In this document: positions 1 to 12,050 of the stretch, piece after piece
Numbering within the stretch: the first letter of the stretch is position 1
Layout of the letters: each line of letters opens with the position of its first letter
Source of the DNA: Lamellibrachia satsuma
Lineage: Eukaryota > Annelida > Polychaeta > Sabellida > Siboglinidae
Length of the DNA: 64,000 bases
Direction of reading: 5' to 3'
Assembly: GCA_033239005.1 (NCBI GenBank)
Contig: BSQZ01000009.1
Span: forward strand, 5,483,252 to 5,547,251
Position numbers and translations under genes: made by a program
The notes under the pieces: model-generated
Seen by the model: only the letters and a program-made list of their open reading frames with translations
Databases searched by the model: none
What the model was told of the DNA's origin: nothing

Positions 1-518
<518 letters not shown>

Positions 519-564
519 TGCTAGTGAAAACTCAAGTGACACATCCGTGTTAAATTTTATTCTG

Positions 565-568
<4 letters not shown>

Positions 569-608
<40 letters not shown>
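569..608. repeat. (GT)n microsatellite
   Basis: About 20 GT dinucleotides. The block at 569-720 as a whole goes from GT-rich to AC-rich on the same strand, so it could fold back on itself. Confidence 0.93.
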
Positions 609-611
<3 letters not shown>

Positions 612-629
612 TGTAAATACACGTATTTA

Positions 630-635
630 CACACA

Positions 636-720
<85 letters not shown>
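630..720. repeat. (ACGC)n then (AC)n compound microsatellite
   Basis: A run of ACGC tetranucleotides (about 635-680) grades into pure AC repeats ending at 720. The same ACGC/AC compound occurs inside the larger repeats at 6781-6835 and 10168-10212. Confidence 0.93.
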
Positions 721-722
<2 letters not shown>

Positions 723-723
723 A

Positions 724-996
724 TCGCTATTGTCAGGTCTGATTTTGCGCATGCGTCTGACAATTTCATGTTGCAGTCTTATGCAGTAATGGGTGGTCTT
801 AGTGGAAAAGCTGTCGTCGGCGAACAGGAAGATGCCTGAGCTGCGTATGACGCAAGTCGTTTACGAATATGATAAAAAGTAGAGGGCCAATTACTGACCC
901 TGCCTTGTGATGATAACTGTGTACATTTTGATATTTTTTTGTGATCAGCCAGTTTTGTAAGTATGCTGGCAATTTGTGTTTTAAGAAAGTCTTCAA
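724..996 (-). pseudogene. Non-LTR reverse transcriptase relic (palm-domain fragment)
   Basis: Read on the minus strand, the segment encodes the core of a reverse transcriptase palm. GSVIGPLLFIIFVNDL corresponds to the conserved QGSxLGPLLFxxFxNDL block. It is followed after a one-base frame change by LFADDS, the catalytic F/Y-x-DD box. Upstream, LPAYLQNWLITKKYQNV resembles the segment before the palm in Jockey/CR1-type enzymes. The Gln-Gly before SVIGP has become Ala-Gly, and the frame is broken. Only about 90 codons remain and neither end of an element is recognisable. It differs in sequence from the CR1 copies elsewhere in the window, so it is a separate family. Confidence 0.75.
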
Positions 997-999
997 TGT

Positions 1000-2370
1000 T
1001 TAATATCTAATAGGTTTTAAATATTGGTTCCGTATGTGTTATAATTTTAATTATTTGCTTAGATATATTGTTCTTTTCACTTTATTTTGTCATTTCTTAG
1101 CCTCAAATAATTAAACCGTAGTTTAAATGCAGCACGTAAGGTTGCAATTAGTGCACAACCCGAGACAGTATCCACAGCGCAAACTACACAGCGCAACACG
1201 TACGATAAAACGCAGGAGAAGCGTTACCATGACATTCTCGGAGCATTTGACAGTTGCGAGTCGACTAATGCTCTCAATAATGCCTGACAATAAGTAAAAC
1301 AACTTTTAGGAAAGAAATCAAACACCATCTTTATACAAGGGGAAGATCGTTTGGATGCATGGAAACTCACTTCAGATAATACAAGCACATCCAACCATCC
1401 ATTAAATCCCCGCCCGGAGTAGGGAATTTTGGTTAGTTGTTGACAATGTTTGCGTTAAAATAGGGCCATTTCAGTGCGGGGCCGTTTCAACATAGGTCAT
1501 TTTGACCTTGTCTGTTGGGGGCCGTTTCTGACGGGAGCAAGTTAGGAACGATACCGATTTGACAACACTTTATAGAGCACACAACAATGCTAATAATTTC
1601 AAGCCTAGCTAAAGGCAAATTGTATGGTATTCGGGATTGAGTCTAATTATATTTGCATAGTCCAATACAAGTATTCTGTGACGCAAATCAGCTAAGTATA
1701 CTCGACTCTATAATTATTGAACGATGTGTCGACAAACACGAACGCAGGTTTAATGCGAAGAGTCTTGAAAGTCGATCGCGTTAAAAATACCCAAGTATGC
1801 AAGTAGATATCTTCAGAATGTATGGTTAGATAAACAGAAAAACAACATCACATAACCACTGACGTCAACACAGTGAAGCCTGAAGCGGGTGGGTGGGGTT
1901 GGGGGGGGGGTGGGGGGTTGAAACGTATACTGATAAATTACTCCGAGAATGTTTTAATATGTTTGTTTAATTTTTTTTGTTTTGTCATGGCATTTCTATT
2001 TAGTCGTGGCAAAAATGACAAAATAATTGACGGCCATGAGTTTGTTTCATTAAGCTGCTGCCCGACGTTTGACAACAATTTATCTTAGTCATTTGTCCAC
2101 AAACGAGCAAAGTATGACCAGACAAATCTGCAATTGTGAAAGTTCTACCTCAGCTAGTGAAATGTCTGAACTTCACTGATTAAAATCACAAATTCCTCTT
2201 AATAGACTAAGAAAGATAATTTCATAGTTTGTGTAAGTGTGAATATAATGGGTCCAGCAATTTTCGTTAGTATCCGTGAATACAGGGACACACATTTTAA
2301 CAAGATTAAACTAGGTGGCCATCCAATGCCACAATCTCCAGACGGCAAATTGTTATTAATTAATTCAGAA
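1000..2370. other. No gene recognised; contains a short G-rich tract
   Basis: I see no coding similarity here. Positions 1889-1919 are nearly all G with a few T, enough consecutive G runs for a G-quadruplex. ORFs of about 70 codons have no recognisable domain. Confidence 0.6.
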
Positions 2371-2376
2371 ATTAAT

Positions 2377-3417
2377 TATTTTAGAAAGTGTCAGTCCAAG
2401 TGATATATCATATGATATTATACTTAAATTAAATCCACAAAAAGCAGCTGGATGCGATGACATAATGCCAACATGTATACGACTATGCTAACCTTATACC
2501 ACTAAAACCCTAGTTAGCGTATTTAACTAATGCATTGCACAAGGCGAGTATCCCGATCTACTAAAAATAGCTACTAAAATTATCCCTTTTCTATGAAACA
2601 GGATCGTGTGAACTTCTTGAGAATCATAGACCATTACGTACATTCAGTTGCATTAACACAAATTTTGAGAAATCATTACATAACAGGTTACATAATTTAT
2701 TTACTGAAAATTAGAGTGCTATATAAATATCAGTTTGGTTTCAGGGAAAACCACTCTACAACAATAGCACAGATATAAATTGCTGATAATATAAGAAAAG
2801 CTGTAGATAAAGGGAACACTAGGCTGAGTTCTTGGTTTATTTATCTTAATGATATATCTGACGCTACAAACAAAGGTACATGATACTACTTGCGGATGAC
2901 ACCAACGTATTTATTGAATGTAATAATTTGGCTTTTCTCAAAGGTGAAGCTGAGTCACTCATTGGTTGCTCTAAGCAAATGGTCTGATGCAAATTAATTA
3001 ATTTTAATTCGTTCAAAATCACATATTAGTGTATTCGGACATAACAGAAAAAAAATGCTCAAGTTGTATATAAACATATAGGTGTGGACAAAATTACATA
3101 CGTCGTGCAACCAGTGCAACATATATTCGTATTATACTAGATGATAAATTAGCATGACAGGAACATAAACAGTAACACGCTATTATTTATTTATTTAATA
3201 TCATCAAAATGAATGGTCATTGTTTCCGTATTTACTTAACCAAATATATTAATGAATAATGAAATATAATGAAATATGGTACTGACATTTATGGAGCAGC
3301 GAAGAAAACCATATTAAAAAAGCTACAATTCGCTCAAAACATGCTGTTAAAAGTAATTACGAGAAAAGCTCGGTTGCATAGCGCTAACACTATGATAAAT
3401 TGCGCCTTTGTGATGTG
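2377..3417 (+). pseudogene. Non-LTR reverse transcriptase relic, heavily decayed
   Basis: Scattered blocks in the three forward frames follow the order of a non-LTR reverse transcriptase. LNPQKAAGCDDIMP (about 2428-2470) matches the fingers-domain K-x-A-G-x-D motif. YQFGFRENHSTTIAQI (near 2730-2776) matches the QFGFRxxxST block. FIYLNDI follows near 2840, then LADDTNVFI (near 2890), the catalytic F/Y/L-ADD box. Further on, EYGTDIYGAA and LQFAQNMLLKVIT (about 3270-3358) match the thumb region. Multiple stops and frameshifts separate the blocks, so nothing is translated intact. It is much more diverged than the CR1 copies at 1-396 and 7849-9320 and probably belongs to another, older clade (Jockey, L2 or RTE-like; not resolved). 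Confidence 0.75.
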
Positions 3418-3419
3418 AA

Positions 3420-3870
3420 TCGCCCGTGAATCGTACGAGACGGCGGCGGAGTAGCTAAAATAAGGCCGTAGACAGCGTCCGATTATTTATATAATATTTG
3501 TTTCACACGCCTTACATTTAATAAAAAGTTGGGGATTATGTTCTACGTTGTTACAGTCGGTTGTTATTGGGTAAAAAAAAATCGTTTGTTGTTTTGTACT
3601 TAAGTAAACCTAAGTAAGTAAGTGGTATAACGTGGGCAGTAGAGAATGGCAATGGAGAACCGTAAGGTAAGGTCGGGGATCACTAAACTGGTGCGGGAGA
3701 CAGGGGAGAACATTGACCGACAATACGTTTGAAACATGTATAGTTTATTTACGGCATAGGTAGAAAACATAGATACACGTAAATACTATGCTGTTAGTAT
3801 TACACCCCAGTAACACACGGCACGCATTGAACACGTGTGTGTAATAAATTACATAACAAACTTGCTAAAA
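3420..3870. other. No gene recognised
   Basis: AT-rich sequence between the reverse transcriptase relic and the 29-bp tandem repeat; no domain or repeat structure seen. Confidence 0.5.
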
Positions 3871-3871
3871 A

Positions 3872-3988
3872 TGACATATATAAGGTAAAGGTCGCTATAC
3901 TGACAGATATAAGGTAAAGTTCGCTATACTGACAGATATAAGGTAAAGGTCGCTATACTGACAGATATAAGGTAAAGGTCGCTATACT
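3872..3988. repeat. 29-bp tandem repeat, four copies
   Basis: Four consecutive copies of a 29-bp unit beginning gacagatataaggtaaag and ending gctatact. The copies differ by only one or two bases, which points to recent amplification. Confidence 0.95.
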
Positions 3989-6011
3989 GGATCACTAAAT
4001 AACATCAGAACGCTACTTTGCTTGTGACTGCTCTATATCTTGACCTGTAATATGTCAATCATTTCGAGACATCAATATATGTACTAGGTTTAATCATAAA
4101 TAAAAAATACAAAGCATTTCGACAATAAAACAGGTTGAAATCTATTGAAAATATGTCCAATTTAAAGCATTCGTTTTTATATTGGACCACCATGTACGCT
4201 ATGTTGAACTACGACTATAATACGGTTGTTCTTTCGGACCGGTCCGTTTTCTAGCGCCCAAATGCCTGGCGTATGTTTAAGTTAAAGTTAGCGACATGCG
4301 TGTAGCATTATTATAATTATTTAAAATTTGCATAATTCATACGTTAAAAAATTAAGCACATTTATTTAAAATAAAACTGATTAGGCCCCTACATGAAGAA
4401 GTGACATATGCAACAATGTTCATGTAAATTATACTAGCACATATCTCGTGTGTCCATGATTGGCGTATTTATGGGGAAGACATTCGACCATGCAACTAGA
4501 AGGTTTGCCATAAGAATGTTGTTGACAGTAAGCCGAACATTGAAGATCTCTGCCAGAGTCACTACGATGCATTTGTCACCAATCCCTGGAATTCCTAATT
4601 TATTTTCAAGTAATAAACTCAGCTCAATGTGACGTAGTTATTAAGATATGGAGGGAATTGGCTTTAATAGCCATCTTTAAAAATGGCCGCCAACGCAATC
4701 CAGGACAAAATCTGAGATGGATCGTGGACTAAATATGTTTGGCTTGATGAGTTCTAAATACCAGGTAGGTGCTGAGTTTCGTGCTTTTATCAAAAAGTGC
4801 ACGATTCGTTGCATTTTAATAGCGCAGTTATCTGCTGCACTAATTTCCGTTGTCAGTTCAACATGCCGAAATGAGAAAGTTATTTTAACGCGCATGGACA
4901 CTTGTGATAGTGTAGAATTACCCTTTCATTTTTTGGCCTTCGGGTATCGGCATCGCGGCCTCGGGCCAATACGGCTACCGTCAGACCAATACACTAAATC
5001 ATGCATGTTTTAATTATTTGCCCACGGCACAACATATTAAAATGTTATGTAAATGCTATCCAAAAGCTTACTAAGATATAGCTCACATTTACTGCATTGT
5101 CACAATTCTAGTGAGAGTCAAAAATAGTAAAATCTACACGTTAGCGGTAAGGCCATTTTACTCGCAATTTTTGTTTAGCTTATTCGTTGAAACAGCCGAT
5201 ACAAACCCATGCGCTTTTAGGTGTGCTAGATAGTGGCGTTGCATGTGTCTGGCACGTGATTTCGTCTAAACGCGTTGTGGTCCAATATAGCGAGCAGTCC
5301 AATATAACGACCTTTATCTTATATAAACTTGAAGTTGCAAATTGTATGCATACCCTTTGCAATGATCGCTTACCATTAGTAATTAGCAAAATGTGTACTA
5401 ATGTTAGACAATCCCATACATATTAACAGAGTACAAACAATCCCATACCTATTAACACAGTACATTCAAGATTTAGAAACAATTATTGTTAATATATGTT
5501 ACTTATATTTGTAAATAAGTAGGCATACTGCCTTATGATAGTATGTCTTGTACACATTTAGGAATACATGTGTTGTAATTATGTTGGAATAAATACTTAG
5601 ATGTACGTATTTAGATATGGCACTATGTAATAATATGTATGTTGCAATTAATTTGCTGAACATATTTAGGTGTACATGTTTAGATATGCCAATATGTATG
5701 GCTATTTATGTTGTATATGTTGTTACCGTGACGTATGTTTAGAACGTGGTATCCTCAGTCGAGAGAGCCCGAGTTCGAATCCTCTTGCTACCGTTTCGAA
5801 GCTCTGGCAAGTTCGTTCACCGCACATTGTCAAATTTCACTCGGCTGTATTAATGCGTACCGGGCTACAGATATATGCACTACTGGCTACAGACATATGC
5901 ACCACGTATACGAGCGAATATAATCTTCGCGCAGTAATTGCAACGTGGCTGAATGGTTCCCAGTGAAGTCGAGATGTCGTTGGAATGAGTCAGTTAGGAA
6001 TTGTATGTATA
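3989..6011. other. No gene recognised; short local repeats
   Basis: Two adjacent ~29-bp direct repeats containing acaatcccatac lie at about 5408-5464. Degenerate repeats built on tttagatatg lie at about 5590-5695. The stretch agttcgaatcc near 5771 resembles a Pol III B box but no convincing tRNA fold surrounds it. ORFs at 4677-5013 (both strands) and 5180-5426 (both strands) have no recognisable domain. Confidence 0.5.
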
Positions 6012-6143
6012 CGGGCGGGCGGGGCGGTGCGGGGCGGTGCGGTGCGGGGCGGGGCGGGGCGGGCGGGCGGGCGGGCGGGCGGGCGGGCGGGCGGGCGGGC
6101 GGGCGGGCGGGCGGGCGGGCGGGCGGGCGGGCGGGCGGGCGGG
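6012..6143. repeat. (CGGG)n microsatellite / G-quadruplex-prone tract
   Basis: A degenerate GGGGCGG(T)GC start (6012-6056) runs into about 22 near-perfect GGGC tetranucleotides ending at 6143. In an AT-rich region this is a strongly GC-only block with a G-run every four bases on the plus strand. The Gly-Arg-Ala-Gly ORFs across it are artefacts. Confidence 0.95.
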
Positions 6144-6244
6144 TTGTTATCGATTTGAAGGTATTCTGTCAGTGGTGATTGGTGTGTAACCGTGTGGATT
6201 TTTTGTTTAATAACTAATTATGTTACCTTTTAAACGTAAAATTG

Positions 6245-7618
6245 CTACTGCTATTTTAAATTATCTCATAATATTTAGTGTTCACAACGATAGTATTAAT
6301 TTTCGTTAGTGTTTTATGTAAGTTAGCGTTGACTGTTTACAAAATATGCTACTCGCACATAGCTAAACATTTGTTACAAATCGTGAGTTTATTTGACTTA
6401 AAATAGACCAGTCGTGCTACGTTCTCGAGTCGCGTGTTGATTTGGCTGGCGCAACATTTGTTGAACCAATTCAACAAATGTTGTGTAATGGGCATGCATC
6501 TTATTTTGTGTTTAATTTCATGGTTGGCTGGTTGCTATAGCAACACGTGTATATTAGTAACTTGCTTTGCGCCGTAGTCAGGTAATTTTATTTAGGCAAT
6601 TTATGTTAAATTTTAGGCACTTCTCTATAAAACGAATCCACCCTATTTTTGGTACTTTTCGTGCACAATTATATATATATTCATATGAAACGACGCACAT
6701 TTCGCGCACATATACATTCGACCGTCGCAATAATGTGTTTTTACACATAAAGTGTTTAGAAATGTACATAAAAATTGGATGCACGCTCGCACGCGCACGC
6801 ACACACGCACGCACACACGCACACACGCACACGCAATGTACATAGTTGCTGTCAGACGTGGAGTCAATTACATTATAATTAATTGGAATTGGTGCTTTGT
6901 ATTTAAAAATAATTGGAATTGGTGAAAATGTAATTGGTATTTTCAACTATTTTTTCAATTATATCATGCAACTTTAAGCTCAAGTCATTCGCTACAGATA
7001 ATATGCAGAAACTAAATGAAGCTGCTCTAAATAAAAATAATTTTTTTGCATTGAGTTCGTCTATGATAGCTCTGTTCACATACTTTTATTTCGATGTGGA
7101 ATTAAACATTGGAATTTGTGTTTTGTAATTGGAGTCGGCGTTGGTATTTTTGATGTGTAATTGGAAATGGTTTTGGTATTTGTAATTGGTGCGTAATCGG
7201 AATTGGAAATGATATAATGTATTTGACCCCATGACACATTTATAATGGCGACCATTGTTGGAAATAGACATGTACGGATTCTAGACAAGCGCCATATGTT
7301 GTGGTATGCTTTAGTTTATCTGGTGTAATGTTCGTGATAACGTATTTACTGTATTAAAAAAGGCACGTTAGCGTTGATTGTTTACAAAATAATAGATGTC
7401 ATGTTGTGGAATTGTAGATTCGCCAAAAGCAATGTGTCAACAAATTGTTACCTTTTGATAGTTAAGTCCAAACGTTCATCATTGTCAGCACCAGTAAGCC
7501 CACGTTAATGCGAAACACAAAGTGAACGTTTATCAGTAAAATAATGAGGCGTTATCCACAAAATGCCTTAAACGTCAAATCGCCAAAAATTAGTCAAGGC
7601 TAGTTTGTGCTGTCATCT
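6245..7618. repeat. 1.4-kb interspersed repeat, copy A
   Basis: The segment matches, in the same order and orientation, the sequence at 7705-11018 once the CR1 insertion and extra blocks there are removed. Landmarks shared by both are tctcgagtcgcgtgttgatt, the palindromic caacatttgttgaa/ttcaacaaatgttg, an ACGC microsatellite, a small MITE with AATTGG repeats, and an end at gtgctgtcatcta. No open frame of note exists. It looks like a non-coding transposon or a duplicated intergenic block. Confidence 0.8.
6853..7231. mobile_element. hAT-like MITE, copy A (right end lost)
   Basis: The left end is cagacgtgg followed by tcaattacattataatt, and the interior is rich in AATTGG repeats. The right subterminal sequence (gatataatgtatttgacccc) is present, but about 20 bp including the right terminal inverted repeat are missing compared with copy B at 10233-10624. 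The 8 bp before the left end, gttgctgt, equal copy B's left target-site copy, so both copies descend from one insertion that was later duplicated with its surroundings. Confidence 0.7.
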
Positions 7619-7848
7619 AGTCGTAACCAATATTTCGTCACAACCGTGGTCATAATGGTTACTTAATTAGGGGTATGCCAAATTTTAACATTAACATTGT
7701 GCAACAACAGTAGTTTTTAAATTATCTCATACTATATAGTGTTTACAACGATAGTATTAATTTTCATTAGTGTTTTGTGTAAATATTTACAAAATATGCT
7801 ACTCGCACATAGCTAAACATTTGTTACAATTCGTGAGTTTATTTGACA

Positions 7849-9320
7849 AGAGTATTCAACTTGTCATTAAAAGAGGGAGTTGTTCCGTTTGAATGGAAAG
7901 AAGCAAACATCATATCATTATTTAAAAAGGGTTCGAGAAATAAGTCAGAGAATTACAGACCAGTGAGTTTAACGTCAGTGATTTGTAAATTATTAGAAAG
8001 GTTAATTAAAGACCATATGGTGGACTTCCTCGTTAAGCATAAATTATTAAATTCATCTCAACATGGATTCCTTAAAGCGAGGTCATGCTTAACAAATATG
8101 TTATGTTTTTTGGAAGAAATCACTAAGTGGATAGACGTAGGATCGCCAGTAGATATTATCTACTTAGATTTTCAGAAAGCTTTTGACAAAGTGCCACATC
8201 AAAGATTGCTACTTAAATTAAAAGCCCATGGTATCGGGGATAGCATAACTGACTGGATAGAACAATGGCTGACTGACAGAAGACAACGAGTTGTAGTAGA
8301 TGGAGAAGTTTCAAATTGGAAATCGGTTTTAAGTGGGGTACCTCAAGGATCAGTATTAGGACCTATATTATTCTTAATTTATATCAATGACTTGGACGAC
8401 AGTATAACAAGTAACGTACTGAAATTTGCGGATGACACAAAACTGTTTAGAAAGGTTAATACTGATGGTGATAAACAACATTTACAAAACGATCTAGACA
8501 GATTAGTGAAATGGTCTGAGAAATGGCAGATGCTGTTCAATTTTGGGAAATGTAAATGCCTACATACAGGACATGGGAACTTGAATGTAAACTATAAAAT
8601 GGGAGATACTGTTCTGGGTACTACTGTAAAAGAAAAGGACTTAGGAGTTACAATAAGCGCTGATATGAAAGTTTCAGAGCAGTGTGGTATTGCAGCTTCA
8701 AAGGGTAATCAAATTCTTGGATTGATTAGAAGAAACATAACATACAAGGGAAAAAAGTTAATTATACCTCTTTATAAAGCAATAGTTAGACCTCATTTAG
8801 AATACTGTATACAAGCATGGAGACCATATCGTAAGAAGGATATAGATACGCTTGAACGCATACAAAGGAGAGCAACTAAAATGATTCCAGAACTTAGAGA
8901 CCTTAGTTATGAAGAACGCCTGAAAGAATGTGGTTTAACAACAAGACAAGGAGGTTAAGAGGAGATCAGATTGAAGTTTTTAAGATATTGAATGGGTATG
9001 AAAATATTGATAGAAATATGTTTTTCTCACTCAAGAAGGATAGCAGAACTAGAGGACATGAGGTAAAATTAGTAAAGGATCAATGTAGATTGGACATCAG
9101 GAAGCACTCGTTCTCACAGAGGACAATAAATGAATGGAACAAATTGTCTACAGATGGTGTAACTGCTAGCAGGGTGAATATGTTTAAAAACAAGGTTGAC
9201 ACATATCTCAGGAGAGCGGGTTATAAGTAGGTGAACATTGTTGGACTCTCGATAAGCCAATGGCTTCCTTGTCCACTTGCCATCTGGGCCTTTGGCTTGG
9301 ATGGCAAATCTTGTTAAATC
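7849..9320 (+). pseudogene. CR1-like retrotransposon, 5'-truncated (copy 2), nearly intact RT
   Basis: The best-preserved retroelement in the window. From about 7849 to 8940 one frame encodes the reverse transcriptase. NYRPVSLTSVICKLLERL is followed by QHGFLKARSCLTN, then IYLDFQKAFDKVPH (palm motif A), SGVPQGSVLGPILFLIYIND (motif B), LKFADDTKLF (catalytic box) and the KDLGVTIS and RPHLEYCIQAW thumb motifs. A 4-bp deletion near 8941, judged against copies 1 and 3, shifts the frame. The last ~95 codons continue at 8944-9230 in another frame. The endonuclease and ORF1 are missing. The 3' UTR ends with gttaaatc. The insertion splits a repeat, and ttgac flanks both sides as a likely 5-bp target duplication. 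Non-autonomous as it stands. Confidence 0.9.
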
Positions 9321-10232
9321 TTGACTTAAAAAAGACCAGTCGTGCTACGTTCTCGAGTCGCGTGTTGATTTGGCTGCCGCAACATTTGTTGAACCGATTC
9401 AACAAATGTTGTGTAATGGGCGCTGACCCAATCGCCAAACGTGCGACTCGCAAGAAAAGTTTTGCAATATACGCCTAGCATTAAGGAATATGTCAAATTG
9501 TGACCTTTTGATAGTTAGATCCAAGCGTTCATTCCTGTCAGCATCATTAGACCTACTACGCTACTGCGAAATACAAAGTCAACGTTTATCAGTAACATAA
9601 TGAGACGCTCACCAAAAATTAGTTAGTTAGGTTAGTTGTGTGCTGTCGTCTAACTGAGATGGTGGTTTGAGCCAAAATTAGTTATGCGCCAAATGACTGA
9701 CTGACTAACTGACTAATGAAATTACAGTTTTCCCGCAATGCGACATGCTACATTTCCCGCAGAATGCATGCATCTTATTTTGTGTTTAATTTCATACTGG
9801 TTGGCTGGTTACTATATTATAGCAACACGGGTATATTAGTAACTCGTTTTGCACCGTAGTAATGTAATTTTATTTAGGTAATTTATGTTAAATTTTAGGT
9901 ACTTATCTACAAAACGAATCCACCCTATTTTCGCAAGTTTTCGTGCACAATTATTTATGGAATGTGTAAATTACTAAACATTTTGTGTGTGAAAACACAT
10001 TTCTTCACATTTTACTACGCTCCAATGTGCAGATTTTAATTACTTTAGGCGCCATCTTTCCCATTTCGCTCATCATATTAAACGACGCACATTTCGTGCA
10101 CATACATTCGACCGTCGCAAACATGTGTTTTTACACATAAAGTGTTTAAAAATGTACATAAAAATTGCACGCACGCACGCACGCACGCACGCACACACGC
10201 ACGCACGCACATGCAATGTACATGGTTGCTGT

Positions 10233-10624
10233 CAGACGTGGGATCAATTACATTATAATTAATTAGAATTGGTTTTTTGGTTTTAAAAGTAATTGGAATT
10301 GGTGTAAATGTAATTGGTATCAAAATTTTTTTTTTCAATTACATGATGTAACTTTAAGCTCAAATCATTCGCTACAGATAATATGAAAAAATTAAATGAA
10401 GCTGCTCTAAATAATTGTAATTTTTTGTGCATTGAGTTCGTCTATGGTAGCTCTGTTCACGTACTTTTATTTCGACGTGGAATTAAACATTGGAATTGGT
10501 GTTTTGTAATTGGAATTGGCGTTGGTATTTTTGATGTATAATTAAAAATGGTTTTGGTATTTGTGATTGGTGCGTAATCGGAATTGGAATTGGAATTGAT
10601 ATAATGTAATTGACCCCAAGTCTG
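10233..10624. mobile_element. hAT-like MITE, copy B (392 bp, complete)
   Basis: The ends are inverted: the left reads cagacgtgggatcaattaca, and the right, reverse-complemented, reads cagacttggggtcaattaca. The 8 bp outside each end are gttgctgt and gttgatgt, a 7/8 match, which is the target-site length of hAT transposons. The interior is non-coding and dominated by AATTGG/GGAATT subterminal repeats. A mobilising transposase is not in this window as an intact gene. Confidence 0.82.
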
Positions 10625-11109
10625 GTTGATGTATATATGGCATATTTTTAATGGCGACCATTGTTGGAAATAGACATGTATACGGATTCTAGACAAGTGC
10701 CATATGTTGTGGTATGCATCAGTTGATCTGGTGTAATGTTCGTGATAACGTATTTACTGTATTAGAAAAGGCACGTTAGCGTTGATTGTTTACAAAATAA
10801 TAGATGTTATGTTGTGTAATTGTAGATTCGTGTATCGACAAATTGTGACCTTTTGATAGTTAAGTCCAAACGTTCATCATTGTCAGCACCAGTAAGCCCA
10901 CGTTAATGCGAAACGCAAAGTGAACGCTTATCAGTAAAATAATGAGGCGTTATCCACAAAACGCCTTAAACGCCAACTCACCAAAAATGAGTTAAGGTTA
11001 GTTTGTGCTGTCATCTAAGGACCCGTTCACAATTGTCGACATTTCCCTGTTTGTTCAAAGCGTACTAACTCCCAGACTCCCGCCCTCCCTCCCGTATAAA
11101 TGCAATGGT

Positions 11110-11248
11110 CTTTTCATTTTATCCCAGAGCCATTCGCATATGGAATATGATTCCATCAAAAATTACCAACATAAAAAACCCAAAATCATTTCAAGAAGCT
11201 ATTATGGAACTCCCTTTCACCACACCTCCTCACCTAAACTGCCTTTAA
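11110..11248 (+). pseudogene. Non-LTR ORF2 C-terminal relic
   Basis: One forward frame encodes RAIRIWNMIPSKITN followed by KSFQEAIMEL and a stop at about 11248. This matches the usual closing segment of non-LTR reverse transcriptase ORFs (an R-x-I-x-x-W-N-x-x-P motif, then a S-F-x-x-x-h-x-x-L helix). The preceding sequence holds fragments of the same protein in a shifted frame. The flanking sequence at 11022-11060 is an inverted version of the 56-bp satellite unit found downstream. Confidence 0.6.
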
Positions 11249-11620
11249 AACACAGTGCTCAGCGTAAATTTATCCAGGGTGTGGGTATGGAGACTGTCTA
11301 TGTGTGCATGTGGCAAGGCAGCGACAGTGTCCATACACACAACCAACCTATTAAAAAATTTCGTTAAACATCCTATACATAAAATAAATAAAACTATCAA
11401 ATAAAAACCATTTCAGCAACATTAATGATGAATGTACCACCCACAGCGCATGCGCACAGTCCACCACAAACTCCTGCGTTAGCCCAAGTTTGGGCTGTTT
11501 GGAGTAAACCACTTGAGACTTGAGACTCCCTGAACAAGTACGTTAAAATGTTGATAATTTTTCAGATTGGTCACACAACGGTGGTCACAATTTAAATTAG
11601 TACGCGGGCTTTGACCTTTG

Positions 11621-12050
11621 AACTGAGATGGTGGTTTGTGCGAACAGGTAAATGTCGACAATTGTGAGCGACCCCTAACTGAGATGGTGGTTTGTGCGAA
11701 CAGGTAAATGTCGACAACTGTGAACGACACCTAACTGAGATGGTGGTTTGTGCGAACAGGTAAATGTCGACAATTGTGAACGACACCTAAATGAGATGGT
11801 GGTTTGTGCGAACAGGTAAATGTCGACAATTGTGAACGACACCTAACTGAGATGGTGGTTTGTGCGAACAGGTAAATGTCGACAATTGTGAACGACACCT
11901 AAATGAGATGGTGGTTTGTGCGAACAGGTAAATGTCGACAATTGTGAACGACACCTAACTGAGATGGTGGTTTGTGCGAACAGGTAAATGTCGACAATTG
12001 TGAACGACACCTAACTGAGATGGTTGTTTTGTGCGAACAGGTAAACAGGA
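11621..12050. repeat. 56-bp tandem repeat (satellite), about 8 copies
   Basis: The unit begins aactgagatggtggtttgtg and contains gtcgacaattgtgaacga. Copies start at 11621, 11677, 11733 and so on every 56 bp; the eighth, at 12013, is incomplete. Copies differ by one to three bases. A diverged single copy of the start of the unit lies at about 9654, and an inverted partial copy lies at 11022-11060. Confidence 0.95.

Larger units (their letters stand above)
7705..11018. repeat. 1.4-kb interspersed repeat, copy B, split by a CR1 insertion
   Basis: The left part (7705-7848) equals 6245-6405 of copy A. The sequence resumes at 9321 with ttgacttaaaaaagaccagt. Copy B carries about 345 bp absent from copy A (9421-9765), part of which (9485-9655) is a diverged second version of the repeat's own 3' portion. 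The distal part (9766-11018) again parallels copy A and ends at the same point. Copies A and B lie head to tail with about 90 bp between them. Confidence 0.75.

Noticed and set aside
4677..5013. Overlapping 74- and 98-codon ORFs on opposite strands
   Set aside because: No domain, no conserved motif, and mutual overlap; lengths are expected by chance in this much sequence.
5718..5792. tRNA gene around the B-box-like agttcgaatcc
   Set aside because: The candidate acceptor stem mispairs at several positions and no clear A box or anticodon stem is present.
5945..6189. Gly-Arg-Ala-Gly repeat proteins
   Set aside because: Translation of the (CGGG)n microsatellite in two frames.
11479..11786. Minus-strand ORFs with repeated VDIYLFAQTTIS sequence
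   Set aside because: They run through the 56-bp satellite. The repetition in the protein is the repeat in the DNA.
11621..12050. CRISPR array
   Set aside because: Units are contiguous 56-bp tandem copies without unique spacers, in an animal genome. The same applies to the 53-bp array at 13708-14075 and the 29-bp array at 3872-3988.
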